Notes: generated by a model not told the origin, from the letters alone. 64,000 bases of DNA from Methylovulum sp. (GCF_028687615.1 NZ_JAQTZU010000005.1:1-64000), one strand, 5' to 3'. Positions 8,828-17,709 are shown, numbered from the stretch's first letter. Program-made: numbers and translations.

Positions 8828-11038
8828 ATGAAACAAAACAAGGCAAGTCTGTTTAGTCGGCTACTGCTGTGGCAAAAGTTTGCGATATTGGGTGTCATCG
8901 CCATTGTTTTGGTGGTTTTGCCGTTTGGCTTTTATCTTGTCGGTGCGCAAAATGGCATTACGGTGACGCAAAAAGAAATCGACGGCATAAAGCCATCGGG
9001 CAATATGATAAAAATTGTCCAAATGACGCAGGAATACCGTAGCTTGGCGTCACGGGCCTTAGGAGGCGACAAGTCCAATATCGCTAATCTTGAGCTTAAG
9101 GCCAAAGAAATTGATGATGCTATTGCGGCGATGGACAACTTGCTCAAAAAAAGCGTCAGGGACCAAGCCACGGTCAAAAATTGGGGTATTGCCAAAGAAC
9201 ACTGGCAAACGTTGGCTGAGCAAGTAAAAAGCCATAAGCTCACCGCTTTGCAAGCATTAAAGGCACAAACCGATTTAATCGCGGAATACTTTGTGATCAT
9301 TGATAAATTGGCCGACTTTTATTTGCTATCGTTTGATCCTGAAGCCGGTTCCTATTTCATGATCCGCTCGGCGTTATACGCCATGCCGCAATTGACGGAA
9401 ACACTGGATAAAATACGCAGCTTAGGTACCGGCATATTGATGGGCAATAAAACCGATACCGCCGGGACCGCGTTCCTTAGCTCGTTTATTTCGGAGGCTA
9501 AAAGCCATCAACAAGAATCATCGTCCCAATTACAAAAAACGATGGCTCTCGTACCGAACGTGAAAACTAAATTGCAAACGCCGATGCAAGCCGCCTTCAC
9601 CGCAGTCGACAACGTCTTTAAGCTAACTGAAACTGAAATAATTGCTAAAGAATCAATTGATTATGACCACAAGGATTTTTTTAATGCCTATACAACGGCA
9701 ATCAACGGTGTTTTCGACTTGAACACCCAGTCCATCGTTGCATTGAAACAATTGCTTGAAGACCGGAAAAACCGTTTGCTGACAGAATTGTTCACCGTGA
9801 GCAGCGGCATTTTCTTCCTGTTTGTCGTCGGTGCGGTCATTGCTTTTTATGTCTCGCGTAGCATTACCGTGCCTGTCAAACATTTGGTAAGCGTTATGCG
9901 CAAACTTTCTGAAGGAGATAGCAGCGTTCGCTCCAATTTAGGAAACCTCGATGAAATTGGCGTGATGGGCCGCCAATTCGATGCCTTGGTTGACCAACGC
10001 GAAATGATTAGCGTCACCATCCAAAAAGAAAATGAAAACCTCAATAACTCCATCATTGAATTGCTTTATGCGGTGGCAAAACTGTCGCAAAGGGATCTGA
10101 CTGCCAAAGCGACGGTGGCCGAAGACGTGACCGGCCCGGTGGCGGATGCCTTGAACCTGCTCGCCAATGAAATGGCAAAAGTATTAAACCGTGTCGTGCA
10201 AATCGCACATGACGTTGCGGACGTGTCCGGTCAGGTGCAAACCCAAGCAGCCACGGTCATTAATCTGGCGGCGGATGAAAAGCAAGATGTCGAACAAGCG
10301 GCCCTTGAACTTAACGAAGCCTCGGTTGCCATGAAAGATATTGCCAAATTGGCATTTTCATGCAACGAAGCGGCACAGAAAGCCATTGAGAACACCAACA
10401 AGGCGCAAGAGTCGGTAATCGACACGGTACAAGGCATCACGACCATCCGCGACACCATCCGCGAAACTGAAAAACGGATCAAACGCCTCGGTGAACGCTC
10501 ACAAGAAATCGGCGGCGTCGTGAACTTGATCAACGAAATTTCTGAACGCACCCACATCCTCGCGCTCAACGCCTCCATGCACGCCGCCTCGGCCGGTGAA
10601 GCCGGACGTGGCTTCGCGGTGGTTGCCAACGAAGTGCAAAAACTGGCGGAAAACTCGCGTGAAGCGACATCAAAAATCGCCGCGCTAGTCAACAATATCC
10701 AGGTGGAAACGGCAGATACGGTAATCACGATGAACGATGCGATCAGCCAAGTGGTACGCGGGACTGACCTCGCCCAACAAGCCGGTAATGAAATGCGCGA
10801 AACCCGCGACACTACCTCGGAGTTGGTGCAATTGGTCAAACGGATTGCCGAAAGCTCGACCACCCAGTCGGAAACCTCGTTACGTCTGGTGGAACGCGCC
10901 CAACAAATCCAAAAAAGCACTAACCAAACTTATGACCAATTGCAGGAGCAAGGCCGGCAAACTGACCTTTTGGTGGATTTGTCCAATAACCTGGTGTCAT
11001 CGGTTGGAGTATTCACTTTGCCTAAAACGGTCGGCTAG
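8828..11038 (+). CDS. pilJ: Methyl-accepting chemotaxis protein (PilJ-like)
   Basis: A 736-aa receptor. A first membrane helix lies at about residues 18-40 (FAILGVIAIVLVVLPFGFYLVGA), then a long periplasmic region of about 280 aa that is helical and Ala/Leu-rich, and a second helix at about 325-345. A HAMP segment (VPVKHLVSVMRKLSEGDSS) precedes the cytoplasmic coiled coil. The signalling hairpin tip is typical: NEISERTHILALNASMHAAS followed by GEAGRGFAVVANEVQKLAE. It closes the chemosensory cluster and would feed the CheW/ChpA complex. RBS AAGGGA (8814-8819) precedes the ATG. PilJ is the closest family given gene order and the His-Ile-Leu tip variant; the ligand is unknown. Confidence 0.87.
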   Translation: MKQNKASLFSRLLLWQKFAILGVIAIVLVVLPFGFYLVGAQNGITVTQKEIDGIKPSGNMIKIVQMTQEYRSLASRALGGDKSNIANLELKAKEIDDAIAAMDNLLKKSVRDQATVKNWGIAKEHWQTLAEQVKSHKLTALQALKAQTDLIAEYFVIIDKLADFYLLSFDPEAGSYFMIRSALYAMPQLTETLDKIRSLGTGILMGNKTDTAGTAFLSSFISEAKSHQQESSSQLQKTMALVPNVKTKLQTPMQAAFTAVDNVFKLTETEIIAKESIDYDHKDFFNAYTTAINGVFDLNTQSIVALKQLLEDRKNRLLTELFTVSSGIFFLFVVGAVIAFYVSRSITVPVKHLVSVMRKLSEGDSSVRSNLGNLDEIGVMGRQFDALVDQREMISVTIQKENENLNNSIIELLYAVAKLSQRDLTAKATVAEDVTGPVADALNLLANEMAKVLNRVVQIAHDVADVSGQVQTQAATVINLAADEKQDVEQAALELNEASVAMKDIAKLAFSCNEAAQKAIENTNKAQESVIDTVQGITTIRDTIRETEKRIKRLGERSQEIGGVVNLINEISERTHILALNASMHAASAGEAGRGFAVVANEVQKLAENSREATSKIAALVNNIQVETADTVITMNDAISQVVRGTDLAQQAGNEMRETRDTTSELVQLVKRIAESSTTQSETSLRLVERAQQIQKSTNQTYDQLQEQGRQTDLLVDLSNNLVSSVGVFTLPKTVG

Positions 11039-11408
11039 CATCGCTAACTGGACAGGTTCTAAGGCTCAAACGGAACTTAGAACCTGCGGGGGCTTGGACA
11101 CCAACTAAAACGTACCCGCACCGGCGAATCCCCCACTTCCACCCCACCTTTGACTTAAATACACTTATCCAGACAAAGCCGCCGTTACATACCCTATTCT
11201 TTGTAGCCCCAAAGCCCACTAAATCAGAGTCCATCAAACCTTCTGCTTGGACGAAAATATTCCCCTAACTAGCCATAAGCCTTTTATTGGCTAAAGATAT
11301 TCGACCAACAAGCTTTTTATGGATGATTTTAAATTCTAATCAATAGCCTAAGCATGTATCATATAAACATCAGCTTTATTATAGCCATTACCATTATTTC
11401 ATTATTAA
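11039..11408. other. Intergenic region with a terminator-like hairpin
   Basis: 370 bp between the receptor and rnr. A perfect 11-bp stem, CAGGTTCTAAG (11053-11063) and CTTAGAACCTG (11076-11086), lies just after the receptor stop. It is probably the 3' end structure of the chemosensory operon, though no T-run follows. The rest is AT-rich towards rnr and shows no gene; an rnr promoter is expected in 11300-11400, but no clear -35/-10 pair stands out. Confidence 0.55.
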
Positions 11409-13694
11409 ATGCCCTTGAAGTCTAAAAAAGACGTTGATTTCAGTTCAACAAAAGACCCATACGCCCAGCGCGAAGCTGAGAAGTATGAAAAACCCATCCC
11501 CAGCCGCGAACTTATCCTCCAGTTAATCGAACATGCCGGCAAGCCCTTGTTACGCAAGGAAATTGCCGAAGCGTTCACAATGGAGAGCGAAGACGAGCTG
11601 GAAGCTTTGCGCCGCCGCCTACGCGCGATGGAGCGCGACGGGCAATTGCTGTTCAACCGCGAACAACGCTACTGCCTAGTCAACAACAAAGATTTGCTTG
11701 TCGGGCGCATCATCGGCCATGCCGACGGCTTTGGCTTTATCCGCCCCGATGATGGCTCGGACGATTTGTTCCTGTCGCCACGCGAAATGAACCCGCTGCT
11801 ACACAATGACCGCGCGATGGTGCGTATCGTCGGCATCGACAAGAAAGGCCGCCGCGAAGGCGCAGTTGTGGAGATACTGGAGCGTAACACCCACCAAATC
11901 GTCGGACGGCTCTACAAAGAAGACGGCTTCACCTACGTCATCCCCGACAACAAAAACATTTCGCAAACTGTTTTGCTGCAAAAAGACGGCGTCGGCAAGG
12001 CCAAGCAAGGCCAGATCGTCGTCGCCGAAATTGTCGAACAACCCACCAAACTGCGCCAACCGATAGGCCGCATCATTGAAGTGCTAGGTGACCATCTTGC
12101 GCCAGGCATGGAAATTGAAATGGCGTTGCGCTCACACGATTTGCCGCATCGTTGGCCTGACGAGGTATTGGAAGAAATCAAACCGCTGACACCGGAAGTG
12201 CCGGAAGCCGCCAAAGCAGGCCGCGTCGATTTGCGTAGCATTCCGCTAGTCACCATCGACGGCGAAGATGCCCGCGATTTTGACGATGCCGTCTACGCCA
12301 AAAAAACCCCTACTGGCTGGAAGTTGTTGGTCGCCATCGCCGATGTTTCGCATTATGTGCAGATCAACACGGCATTGGATAACGAAGCCAAAAACCGTAG
12401 CACGTCGGTGTATTTCCCCGAAAACGTCATCCCGATGTTGCCGGAAATTTTGTCCAACGGCCTGTGTTCGTTAAACCCGCATGTTGACCGCTTGTGCATG
12501 GTCTGCGAAATGCTCATCGACCACGACGGCAACGTCACCCGCGCCAAATTTATGGAAGCGGTGATGAATTCCCACGCCCGCATGACTTACACCGAAGTGG
12601 CGAAAATCTTGGTGGAAGATGATGCGGCATTGAAAGAAAAATACAAACCGCTACTCAAGCATTTAAAAGAGCTGTACGCGCTCTACCAAGTGCTGCGCAT
12701 GAAACGCGAACAACGCGGCGCGATGGATTTTGACACCCAAGAGACGCGCATCGTGTTTGGCGACAACCGTAAGATCAGCAAAATCGTCCCCGTCACCCGC
12801 AACGATGCCCACAAGCTGATTGAAGAGTGCATGATCACCGCCAACAGCGTTGCGGCGAAGTATCTGAACGGCAAAAAAATGCCTAAGTTGTTGCGTATCC
12901 ACGAAGGGCCCAGCGCGGACAAGTTGTTTAATCTGAAAACCTTTTTGGGCGAGTTGGGCTTACGGCTGGGCGGCGACTCAGAACCAAAACCCTTGGACTA
13001 CATGCACTTGGTCAACAGCATCAAAGGCCGCCCTGACGCACATCTGATCCAAACCGTGTTGTTACGCTCGCTCTCGCAAGCCGTCTACAGCCCTGAATTA
13101 AAAGGCCATTTCGGCTTGGCGCTGGAAGCTTACGCGCATTTCACTTCGCCTATCCGCCGCTATCCCGACTTGCTTGTCCATCGCGCCATCCGCCACTGTC
13201 TGCAAGGCAAAAAAGCTGACAGCTTTTACTACGGCGTGCCCGATATGGTCATGCTGGGCGAACATTGCTCCGCCAACGAACGCCGCGCCGACGATGCTAC
13301 CCGCGATGTCGTCAGTTGGCTGAAATGCGAATACATGATGGATAAAATCGGCGACGAATTCAGCGGCATCATCTCCGCCGTCACCTCGTTCGGTTTCTTC
13401 GTCGAACTGGCGGAAATTTACGTCGAAGGTTTGGTGCATATCAGCAACCTAGGTCAAGACTATTTCCACTTCGACCCCACCAGCCACCGCCTCTTAGGTG
13501 AGCGCACCAACACCACCTACCGTTTGGGCGATAGTGTCAAAATAAAAGTCGTGCGTGTGGATTTGGATGAAAAGAAAATGGATTTTGAGCTGGTGTTGAA
13601 AGAGGCTTCGGTTAAGAAAGCGGGAGATGCGCCAGCCAAATCGGCTAAGCCTAAGAAGAAGCGGAAGAGAAAACCGAAGTCCAAAAATGATTGA
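11409..13694 (+). CDS. rnr: Ribonuclease R
   Basis: A 761-aa processive 3'-5' exoribonuclease of the RNB (RNase II/R) superfamily, which degrades structured RNA. Domain order is typical: an N-terminal winged-helix-like segment (about 30-95), cold-shock/OB domains (VGRIIGHADGFGFIRPDDG at about 98), the RNB catalytic core with metal-binding acidic cluster DGEDARDFDDAV (about 284-295), an S1 domain (EFSGIISAVTSFGFFVEL, about 643), and a Lys-rich tail (KKKRKRKPKSKND) that is characteristic of RNase R and absent from RNase II. It stands alone on the plus strand. The neighbours give no functional hint. Confidence 0.96.
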   Translation: MPLKSKKDVDFSSTKDPYAQREAEKYEKPIPSRELILQLIEHAGKPLLRKEIAEAFTMESEDELEALRRRLRAMERDGQLLFNREQRYCLVNNKDLLVGRIIGHADGFGFIRPDDGSDDLFLSPREMNPLLHNDRAMVRIVGIDKKGRREGAVVEILERNTHQIVGRLYKEDGFTYVIPDNKNISQTVLLQKDGVGKAKQGQIVVAEIVEQPTKLRQPIGRIIEVLGDHLAPGMEIEMALRSHDLPHRWPDEVLEEIKPLTPEVPEAAKAGRVDLRSIPLVTIDGEDARDFDDAVYAKKTPTGWKLLVAIADVSHYVQINTALDNEAKNRSTSVYFPENVIPMLPEILSNGLCSLNPHVDRLCMVCEMLIDHDGNVTRAKFMEAVMNSHARMTYTEVAKILVEDDAALKEKYKPLLKHLKELYALYQVLRMKREQRGAMDFDTQETRIVFGDNRKISKIVPVTRNDAHKLIEECMITANSVAAKYLNGKKMPKLLRIHEGPSADKLFNLKTFLGELGLRLGGDSEPKPLDYMHLVNSIKGRPDAHLIQTVLLRSLSQAVYSPELKGHFGLALEAYAHFTSPIRRYPDLLVHRAIRHCLQGKKADSFYYGVPDMVMLGEHCSANERRADDATRDVVSWLKCEYMMDKIGDEFSGIISAVTSFGFFVELAEIYVEGLVHISNLGQDYFHFDPTSHRLLGERTNTTYRLGDSVKIKVVRVDLDEKKMDFELVLKEASVKKAGDAPAKSAKPKKKRKRKPKSKND

Positions 13695-14026
13695 TTTTAG
13701 TCGTGGTTTGCAAAGTATAACGAGAGCCTAAACGGGTTTGTTCCAACAATAGGTGCCTTAAGCGAGCCGTTCCGTAACGTTTTCAGTACCTATAGCGATT
13801 TTGAAACCTGGTCCCGCCCTATTACCCATGTTAAAAATTTTTGCATCGCTACTTAGGAACGGGCATGAAATAATTTCCGCACCAGCCCGTCAGACCAGTC
13901 AGGTTTTGATACCCTCCGGGGCACAAGAAACCTGACAGGTCTTGATCCGCGAATTTATTCCATGCTCATTTCTTAGTTGCCAATTGTTGTGCTGGGAGAC
14001 GCATGGGAAAGTCGTGTAAGAACGGG
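13695..14026. other. Repeat-containing intergenic region
   Basis: 332 bp between converging rnr and the superoxide-reductase-like gene. It holds a 125-bp inverted-end element (13852-13976). It also has the 15-mer GTTCCGTAACGTTTT (about 13779-13793), which recurs at about 47475-47489. No gene or clear terminator is seen. Confidence 0.6.
13852..13976. repeat. Small interspersed element, family 3, copy A
   Basis: The left end CTTAGGAACGGGCATGAAAT is mirrored imperfectly by the right end, whose complement begins CTAAGAAATGAGCATGGAAT. A related element with the same outer sequence lies at 27654-27761. The interior contains a second inverted pair around AAACCTGACAGGTCTTGAT, a sequence also seen in the hairpin at 22444-22476. 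No target duplication is visible, so whether it is mobile is uncertain. Confidence 0.55.
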
Positions 14027-14452
14027 TTAAACTTCTACCGAACTCAACCACAAGTCGTGTTTGTTGCATAAACTCAACGCATACAAGGTGCCGCTATAGC
14101 TGTCGAGTGTAAATGTAGATATGGGGGCTTTGTCTTCCATAGGGTTGAACATTTTTTCGGCGATGAATTGATGGTTTTTATCTAACAACACATGTTTGAC
14201 GATGTAATGTTCGTAGCCTTTCATTTCATGGGCGGTGACGACTTTAACAACCACTTTACCATCGGCTTTGCCCACTTCAATGTTTGGCAAATGCGTTGCA
14301 GCTTTACCGCTCCAGCGGCCAGACGATTCTTTGGTGTAATAAATGTCCGCAGTGGCAACGGTTTGGCTGCTTTCGGCTTGTGCCATTGTTGGTGCAATCA
14401 GGCTGGTTGCCAGACCTGTTGCGCTTAATTGGATAAAATCACGACGTTTCAT
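14027..14452 (-). CDS. Tat-exported superoxide reductase-like (desulfoferrodoxin-type iron) protein
   Basis: 141 aa. The N-terminus is a twin-arginine signal (MKRRDFIQ, hydrophobic stretch, AQA cleavage site), so the folded protein goes to the periplasm. The mature part matches the iron-binding domain of superoxide reductase/neelaredoxin. Candidate centre ligands are all visible in order: His in ATHLPNIEV, His in TAHEM, His in YEHYI, then Cys and His in SLCNKHDLW, which corresponds to the usual CNLHGLW. That centre, Fe(His)4(Cys), reduces superoxide to peroxide without making O2. Spacing between the ligands is compact but plausible. A good RBS (GAGGAG) precedes the ATG. It is transcribed towards rnr; the gene behind it encodes a membrane protein of unknown role. 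Confidence 0.72.
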   Translation of the reverse strand: MKRRDFIQLSATGLATSLIAPTMAQAESSQTVATADIYYTKESSGRWSGKAATHLPNIEVGKADGKVVVKVVTAHEMKGYEHYIVKHVLLDKNHQFIAEKMFNPMEDKAPISTFTLDSYSGTLYALSLCNKHDLWLSSVEV

Positions 14453-14567
14453 AGTGCTCCTCGTTTATTGGTAATTGCGTCATTGGCTTGCCACTTAAGC
14501 GGCGACGTGTTTAGCCACGCCCGTATCCTAGCTTAAGCAGGCATCGGAATTGCTTTTTTGTGCCGGT

Positions 14568-15356
14568 TTAATCATTGGCACCTTGATAAACATTTTTTCG
14601 GAGTTTTTGTGATTTGACATAGCCTCGCACCGTAGCAGCGAACCCCATGACCCAGGGAGATCCGCCGATGGCGACGGCATCGACCAGACAATACCACGCT
14701 GCGACACCGCTAGGCGGGTTGCCCTGGGGCAGGTGCAGGACAGGGTCGATAGCCGCCCATTTCCAGGTACCGGCCGCCGTGCCAATCAGCTCCAGCCAAG
14801 TGGTGATAAAAAACGCCGCCAAATAGACCATAGGCGAGCGGCCTTTAAACAAGTAGGCCAAAAATACGGCAAACAACAATGCGCCAACATAGTCGCCTTG
14901 TGCAGGTATGCCGCTGACACCCCATAATGACCACAACCCGCAAACAAGCACCACAAAAGCGGCAATTTGTCTGGCATAAGCTAAAAAGAATCCTGAACGC
15001 GCCAATGCGACCGCAGTTAAATAGACCATGCCGTGACCAGGTGGTACATAAGCCGGCACATTGCCAAAGCGGTAGGTGTAGCCGCCCATGTAAGGGGAGG
15101 CGAAATGTTCGCCGATGGTGGCAAACATCACGGCGATCAAGACTTGCACCCTGACGTCTTTACTTTCGCCCAGCAACAGGCCGGTCAAAAACACCCAACC
15201 ACAAACGCCCAAGGCATTTTGCTTTGCCATATCGGCGTTGGCATCGCTTATCAAACAAACGGCGACGCAAAAAAAGGTAAATGCCGCGATGAAATAATCT
15301 CTTTTTTTGTGGAGATAATCTGAATTTATTTCAGGAAAATGCCGTAGCACAAGCAC
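14568..15356 (-). CDS. Polytopic membrane protein of unknown function
   Basis: 262 aa, about seven to eight hydrophobic helices. I do not recognise the family. Two conserved-looking loops resemble each other: GEHFASPYMGGYTYRFGNVP (about residue 85) and ELIGTAAGTWKWAAIDPVL (about residue 184). Each has an acidic residue, a Gly/Thr-rich turn, an aromatic pair and a following Pro/Gly segment. This suggests an internal duplication around a possible active site facing the membrane. Glu-Gly-aromatic loops occur in membrane carotenoid enzymes, but that is only a loose analogy. The only in-frame start at this position is GTG (15354-15356), so the true N-terminus is uncertain. It starts 14 bp after the stop of the YqaA-like gene and probably shares its transcript. 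Confidence 0.65.
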   Translation of the reverse strand: MLVLRHFPEINSDYLHKKRDYFIAAFTFFCVAVCLISDANADMAKQNALGVCGWVFLTGLLLGESKDVRVQVLIAVMFATIGEHFASPYMGGYTYRFGNVPAYVPPGHGMVYLTAVALARSGFFLAYARQIAAFVVLVCGLWSLWGVSGIPAQGDYVGALLFAVFLAYLFKGRSPMVYLAAFFITTWLELIGTAAGTWKWAAIDPVLHLPQGNPPSGVAAWYCLVDAVAIGGSPWVMGFAATVRGYVKSQKLRKNVYQGAND

Positions 15357-15370
15357 CTCATTTCTTATTA

Positions 15371-15796
15371 TTAATTAAAAACCCAGGCTATTGCGGCATA
15401 TCTGCCCAGTTTACCCAACATGATCATTAAACAGGCGGGCCAAAAAGACAGTCTTAACCAGCCACCAGCAAAACAAAGGGCATCACCCAAAACCGGTAGC
15501 CACGAAAACAAAAGTATCCACACGCCCGCTTTTCTGATGATAACCAGGGCTTTTTGTTGGTTTGCCGGTAAAAGTCCAGCAACAGAAACTTTTGTAGCCG
15601 CCAACGCACCTAATCCCCATGTCGTCATTGCCCCTAGGGTATTGCCCAGTGTTGCAACTATGAGCAATTGTCCAATCGGGTAATGCCTTTGGTTGACCAG
15701 TAAAGCCAAAACGACCTCGGAACCGCCAGGTGCGACGGTTGATGAAATAAAGGCGCTGATAAACAATCCTGACAATCCGGCAATGCTTTCCTGCAT
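15371..15796 (-). CDS. yqaA: YqaA-family (DedA-related) inner membrane protein
   Basis: 141 aa, four or so hydrophobic helices. The pattern STVAPGGSEVVLALL, then GNTLGAMTTWGLG, then LLFSWLPVLGDALC-AGWLRL matches YqaA, a short relative of the DedA/SNARE-associated membrane proteins implicated in envelope homeostasis. The start is the ATG at 15796, preceded by GAGGGAG; the in-frame TTG one codon earlier is less likely. The protein sits in a minus-strand run with the unknown membrane protein downstream. The substrate is not known for the family. Confidence 0.8.
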   Translation of the reverse strand: MQESIAGLSGLFISAFISSTVAPGGSEVVLALLVNQRHYPIGQLLIVATLGNTLGAMTTWGLGALAATKVSVAGLLPANQQKALVIIRKAGVWILLFSWLPVLGDALCFAGGWLRLSFWPACLMIMLGKLGRYAAIAWVFN

Positions 15797-15835
15797 CAAT
15801 AAAACTCCCTCTGGGCCTGACCATCGTTTCCATAG

Positions 15836-15866
15836 AAAAACCTGTGTTTGAAAACACAGGTTTTTT
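15836..15866 (-). terminator. Rho-independent terminator of the copper operon
   Basis: On the minus strand AAAACCTGTGTT and AACACAGGTTTT pair across a short loop and are followed by a T-run, 12 bp beyond the stop of the cupredoxin gene. The stem is symmetrical with T-rich ends both ways, so it could also stop plus-strand transcripts. Confidence 0.85.
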
Positions 15867-15877
15867 ATCCTTCAGCT

Positions 15878-16792
15878 TTATGACTTTGGCAACATTTTGT
15901 TTTTACCACTTAAAATCAGTTTTAACAGGGAAGAGCAAAGCTTGGTTACACGATCAATTGCCAAAGCCAGCCATTCGAAAATGGTGGCAATAATTTCTGA
16001 TGCGCTCATGCCTTTAAACTTACGAGCTAAAAACGGTGCGGCTACTAAGCCCAAGGCCAAACCGATAACCGTCATACCAGTAAAAAAACCTTCCTGTTGC
16101 GGCGGAAGCGTTTTTGTCACCGATTTGGCTGCTGCCAATGCCACAACCGGTGTTTGGGCGGCTATTTTCGCTTCTGCTTCAGCCGTGGCAATTAATTCGG
16201 GTAAGCTGACTTTATAATCATCGACCACAACATTGGCGGTAACGCCCGGAATACTTGGCAAATCTCCGTCGCCTTCTCCTACCTTGAGCTGGGCTTTCAT
16301 GCCTTTTTCCATGTGCTGGGCAATATCGCAATGGACAAGATAAGTTTTATCTCCCGGAGGTAAAATCAAGGTGCCGGATATTTTTGCAGGCCCTGATATT
16401 TCCAGATGGAACATGCCCTTAGGATATAGATATTTGGGCAGGCCATGCATCATCCATTGATGGCGGATTTTGTCTTCATTGACAAAATGAACAGTCAGTT
16501 TAGTACAAGGTTTGAAGCGGAATTCTTGGGTGTCAAAAGCAAACATCCGTCCAGGAAACTTTTCGGCATATTTATGGCCCGCGTGGACAGTAATTTCCTT
16601 GGTTTCAGAAATGCTATCGCAACCGCCGGGCAGGACATCGGCATTTTGCCCCATGACCATTCCACCTGCCATGTCCATCAAGTGCCCATCACCGTGGTTC
16701 ATGAGTATGCCATCATGTTCCATATAATCCACTGCTACCACAGGTGCAGAAAAAACAACTGCCAGCAGACCCACCGATAAGAACTTCACCAT
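15878..16792 (-). CDS. Membrane-anchored periplasmic cupredoxin
   Basis: 304 aa. A signal peptide (FLSVGLLAVVFSAPVVA) leads into a His/Met-rich N-terminus (EHDGILMNHGDGHLMDMAGG), then a cupredoxin domain (about 75-180) with a type-1-like ligand set: His in RHQWMMHG, then Cys, His and Met in VHCDIAQHMEKGM. An Ala-rich linker and one membrane helix (about 240-260) anchor it, followed by a basic cytoplasmic tail. The start is fixed by a perfect AGGAGG six nt before the ATG at 16790-16792; an ATG five codons upstream contains the Shine-Dalgarno itself. It is the second gene of a two-gene operon with the PmoD-like gene. Likely role: copper relay or electron transfer at the membrane. Confidence 0.8.
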   Translation of the reverse strand: MVKFLSVGLLAVVFSAPVVAVDYMEHDGILMNHGDGHLMDMAGGMVMGQNADVLPGGCDSISETKEITVHAGHKYAEKFPGRMFAFDTQEFRFKPCTKLTVHFVNEDKIRHQWMMHGLPKYLYPKGMFHLEISGPAKISGTLILPPGDKTYLVHCDIAQHMEKGMKAQLKVGEGDGDLPSIPGVTANVVVDDYKVSLPELIATAEAEAKIAAQTPVVALAAAKSVTKTLPPQQEGFFTGMTVIGLALGLVAAPFLARKFKGMSASEIIATIFEWLALAIDRVTKLCSSLLKLILSGKNKMLPKS

Positions 16793-16836
16793 TCTTTGCC
16801 TCCTCATTTGGTTAAAACCAATCGGCTAAAGCAGGA

Positions 16837-16872
16837 CTGGCTGAACATTTCGCGGACGATATGTTCAGCCAG
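16837..16872 (-). other. Intercistronic hairpin in the copper operon
   Basis: CTGGCTGAACAT (16837-16848) and ATGTTCAGCCAG (16861-16872) form a perfect 12-bp stem in the 102-bp gap between the PmoD-like gene and the cupredoxin gene. No T-run follows on the minus strand, so it is more likely an mRNA-stability or partial-attenuation structure, giving unequal expression of the two genes, than a full terminator. Confidence 0.6.
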
Positions 16873-16894
16873 CCACTCTTAGCCAAGTTATCGA

Positions 16895-17485
16895 CTATTT
16901 TTTAATTGCTGCAATGGCATTGTCAATTGTCTTTTTAAACCCTGCATGGGAAAGATAGAACACATATAAACCAGCGAATACAAAGAATACATACAACAAG
17001 ATATTGCTTTTGCCAATTGCCGGGCCTGTACCCGCTTTAAAGCTCATGTGGGCATCCAATCTTTCGCCTTGGTCAGGTACCAGGGTGATGTGGATTAAAT
17101 ATTTACCGGCTTCGGGAACGCCATTTGGCAATTCAAGATTGACCGAGCCGGCTTTATGTTTTGCCGCTGGCAGGAAGAATACGCGGGTGCCTTCCGGCTC
17201 CTTGGTGACTTCAAATTCTATTGTCATGTTTCTATAGCGCATGTCCTGATAATCGAACACTAATTGGGTTCTGGTGTTGTAGCCTGGCAGACTGCCGCAA
17301 AATTCTTGGGCTGAATAGGCTACGGGCTGATAAGCCGTATAATGGATCCAATGCGATGGCTCCAGTTCGAATTTACATTGATCCGTATCTGTACCGGCGG
17401 CGCCACCGTGGGCCCATAAAGAAGCGGAAAAAAACAATCCCAACAGAAACCAACAAGCTTTTCTAAAAATATGTGCGGTTTTCAT
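16895..17485 (-). CDS. Periplasmic copper-associated membrane protein (AmoD/PmoD-like)
   Basis: 196 aa. Signal peptide with predicted cleavage at SLWA/HGG, which would leave His as the first mature residue. The periplasmic domain has two Cys (one near residue 37 in DQCKF, the other in EFCGSLP), a TAYQP motif, FDYQDMRYRNM, and ends with a single membrane helix (about 158-178) and a basic tail. The order signal, Cys, YQP, FC, R-M, C-terminal helix resembles AmoD/PmoD proteins found with ammonia and methane monooxygenases, one of which binds copper in a CuA-like site. That family call is my inference; it should not be read as proof of a nearby pmo operon. RBS GGAAGG precedes the ATG. Confidence 0.55.
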   Translation of the reverse strand: MKTAHIFRKACWFLLGLFFSASLWAHGGAAGTDTDQCKFELEPSHWIHYTAYQPVAYSAQEFCGSLPGYNTRTQLVFDYQDMRYRNMTIEFEVTKEPEGTRVFFLPAAKHKAGSVNLELPNGVPEAGKYLIHITLVPDQGERLDAHMSFKAGTGPAIGKSNILLYVFFVFAGLYVFYLSHAGFKKTIDNAIAAIKK

Positions 17486-17703
17486 AATACCTTCCCGTCT
17501 TGATAAATAATAATTATTATATAAACATTAATTGCCCTTTTTAAGGTGTGGGCCAACCGGAAACAACCTTTCTTCGCCATAGATTGACTGATAGCAATTG
17601 TCAACTCTAGCATATCAAGCCCACCAAATAAAGGTCTCAATGAAAGCAAGCTTACCACTAAATATAGCATTAGCAAATTCTCATACTATTACTGTTCTAT
17701 TGC

Positions 17704-17709
17704 TATACT
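17704..17709 (+). promoter_or_regulatory. Possible -10 box of pgi
   Basis: TATACT about 54 bp before the pgi start, in AT-rich DNA. A matching -35 is poor, so this is a weak prediction. Confidence 0.3.
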
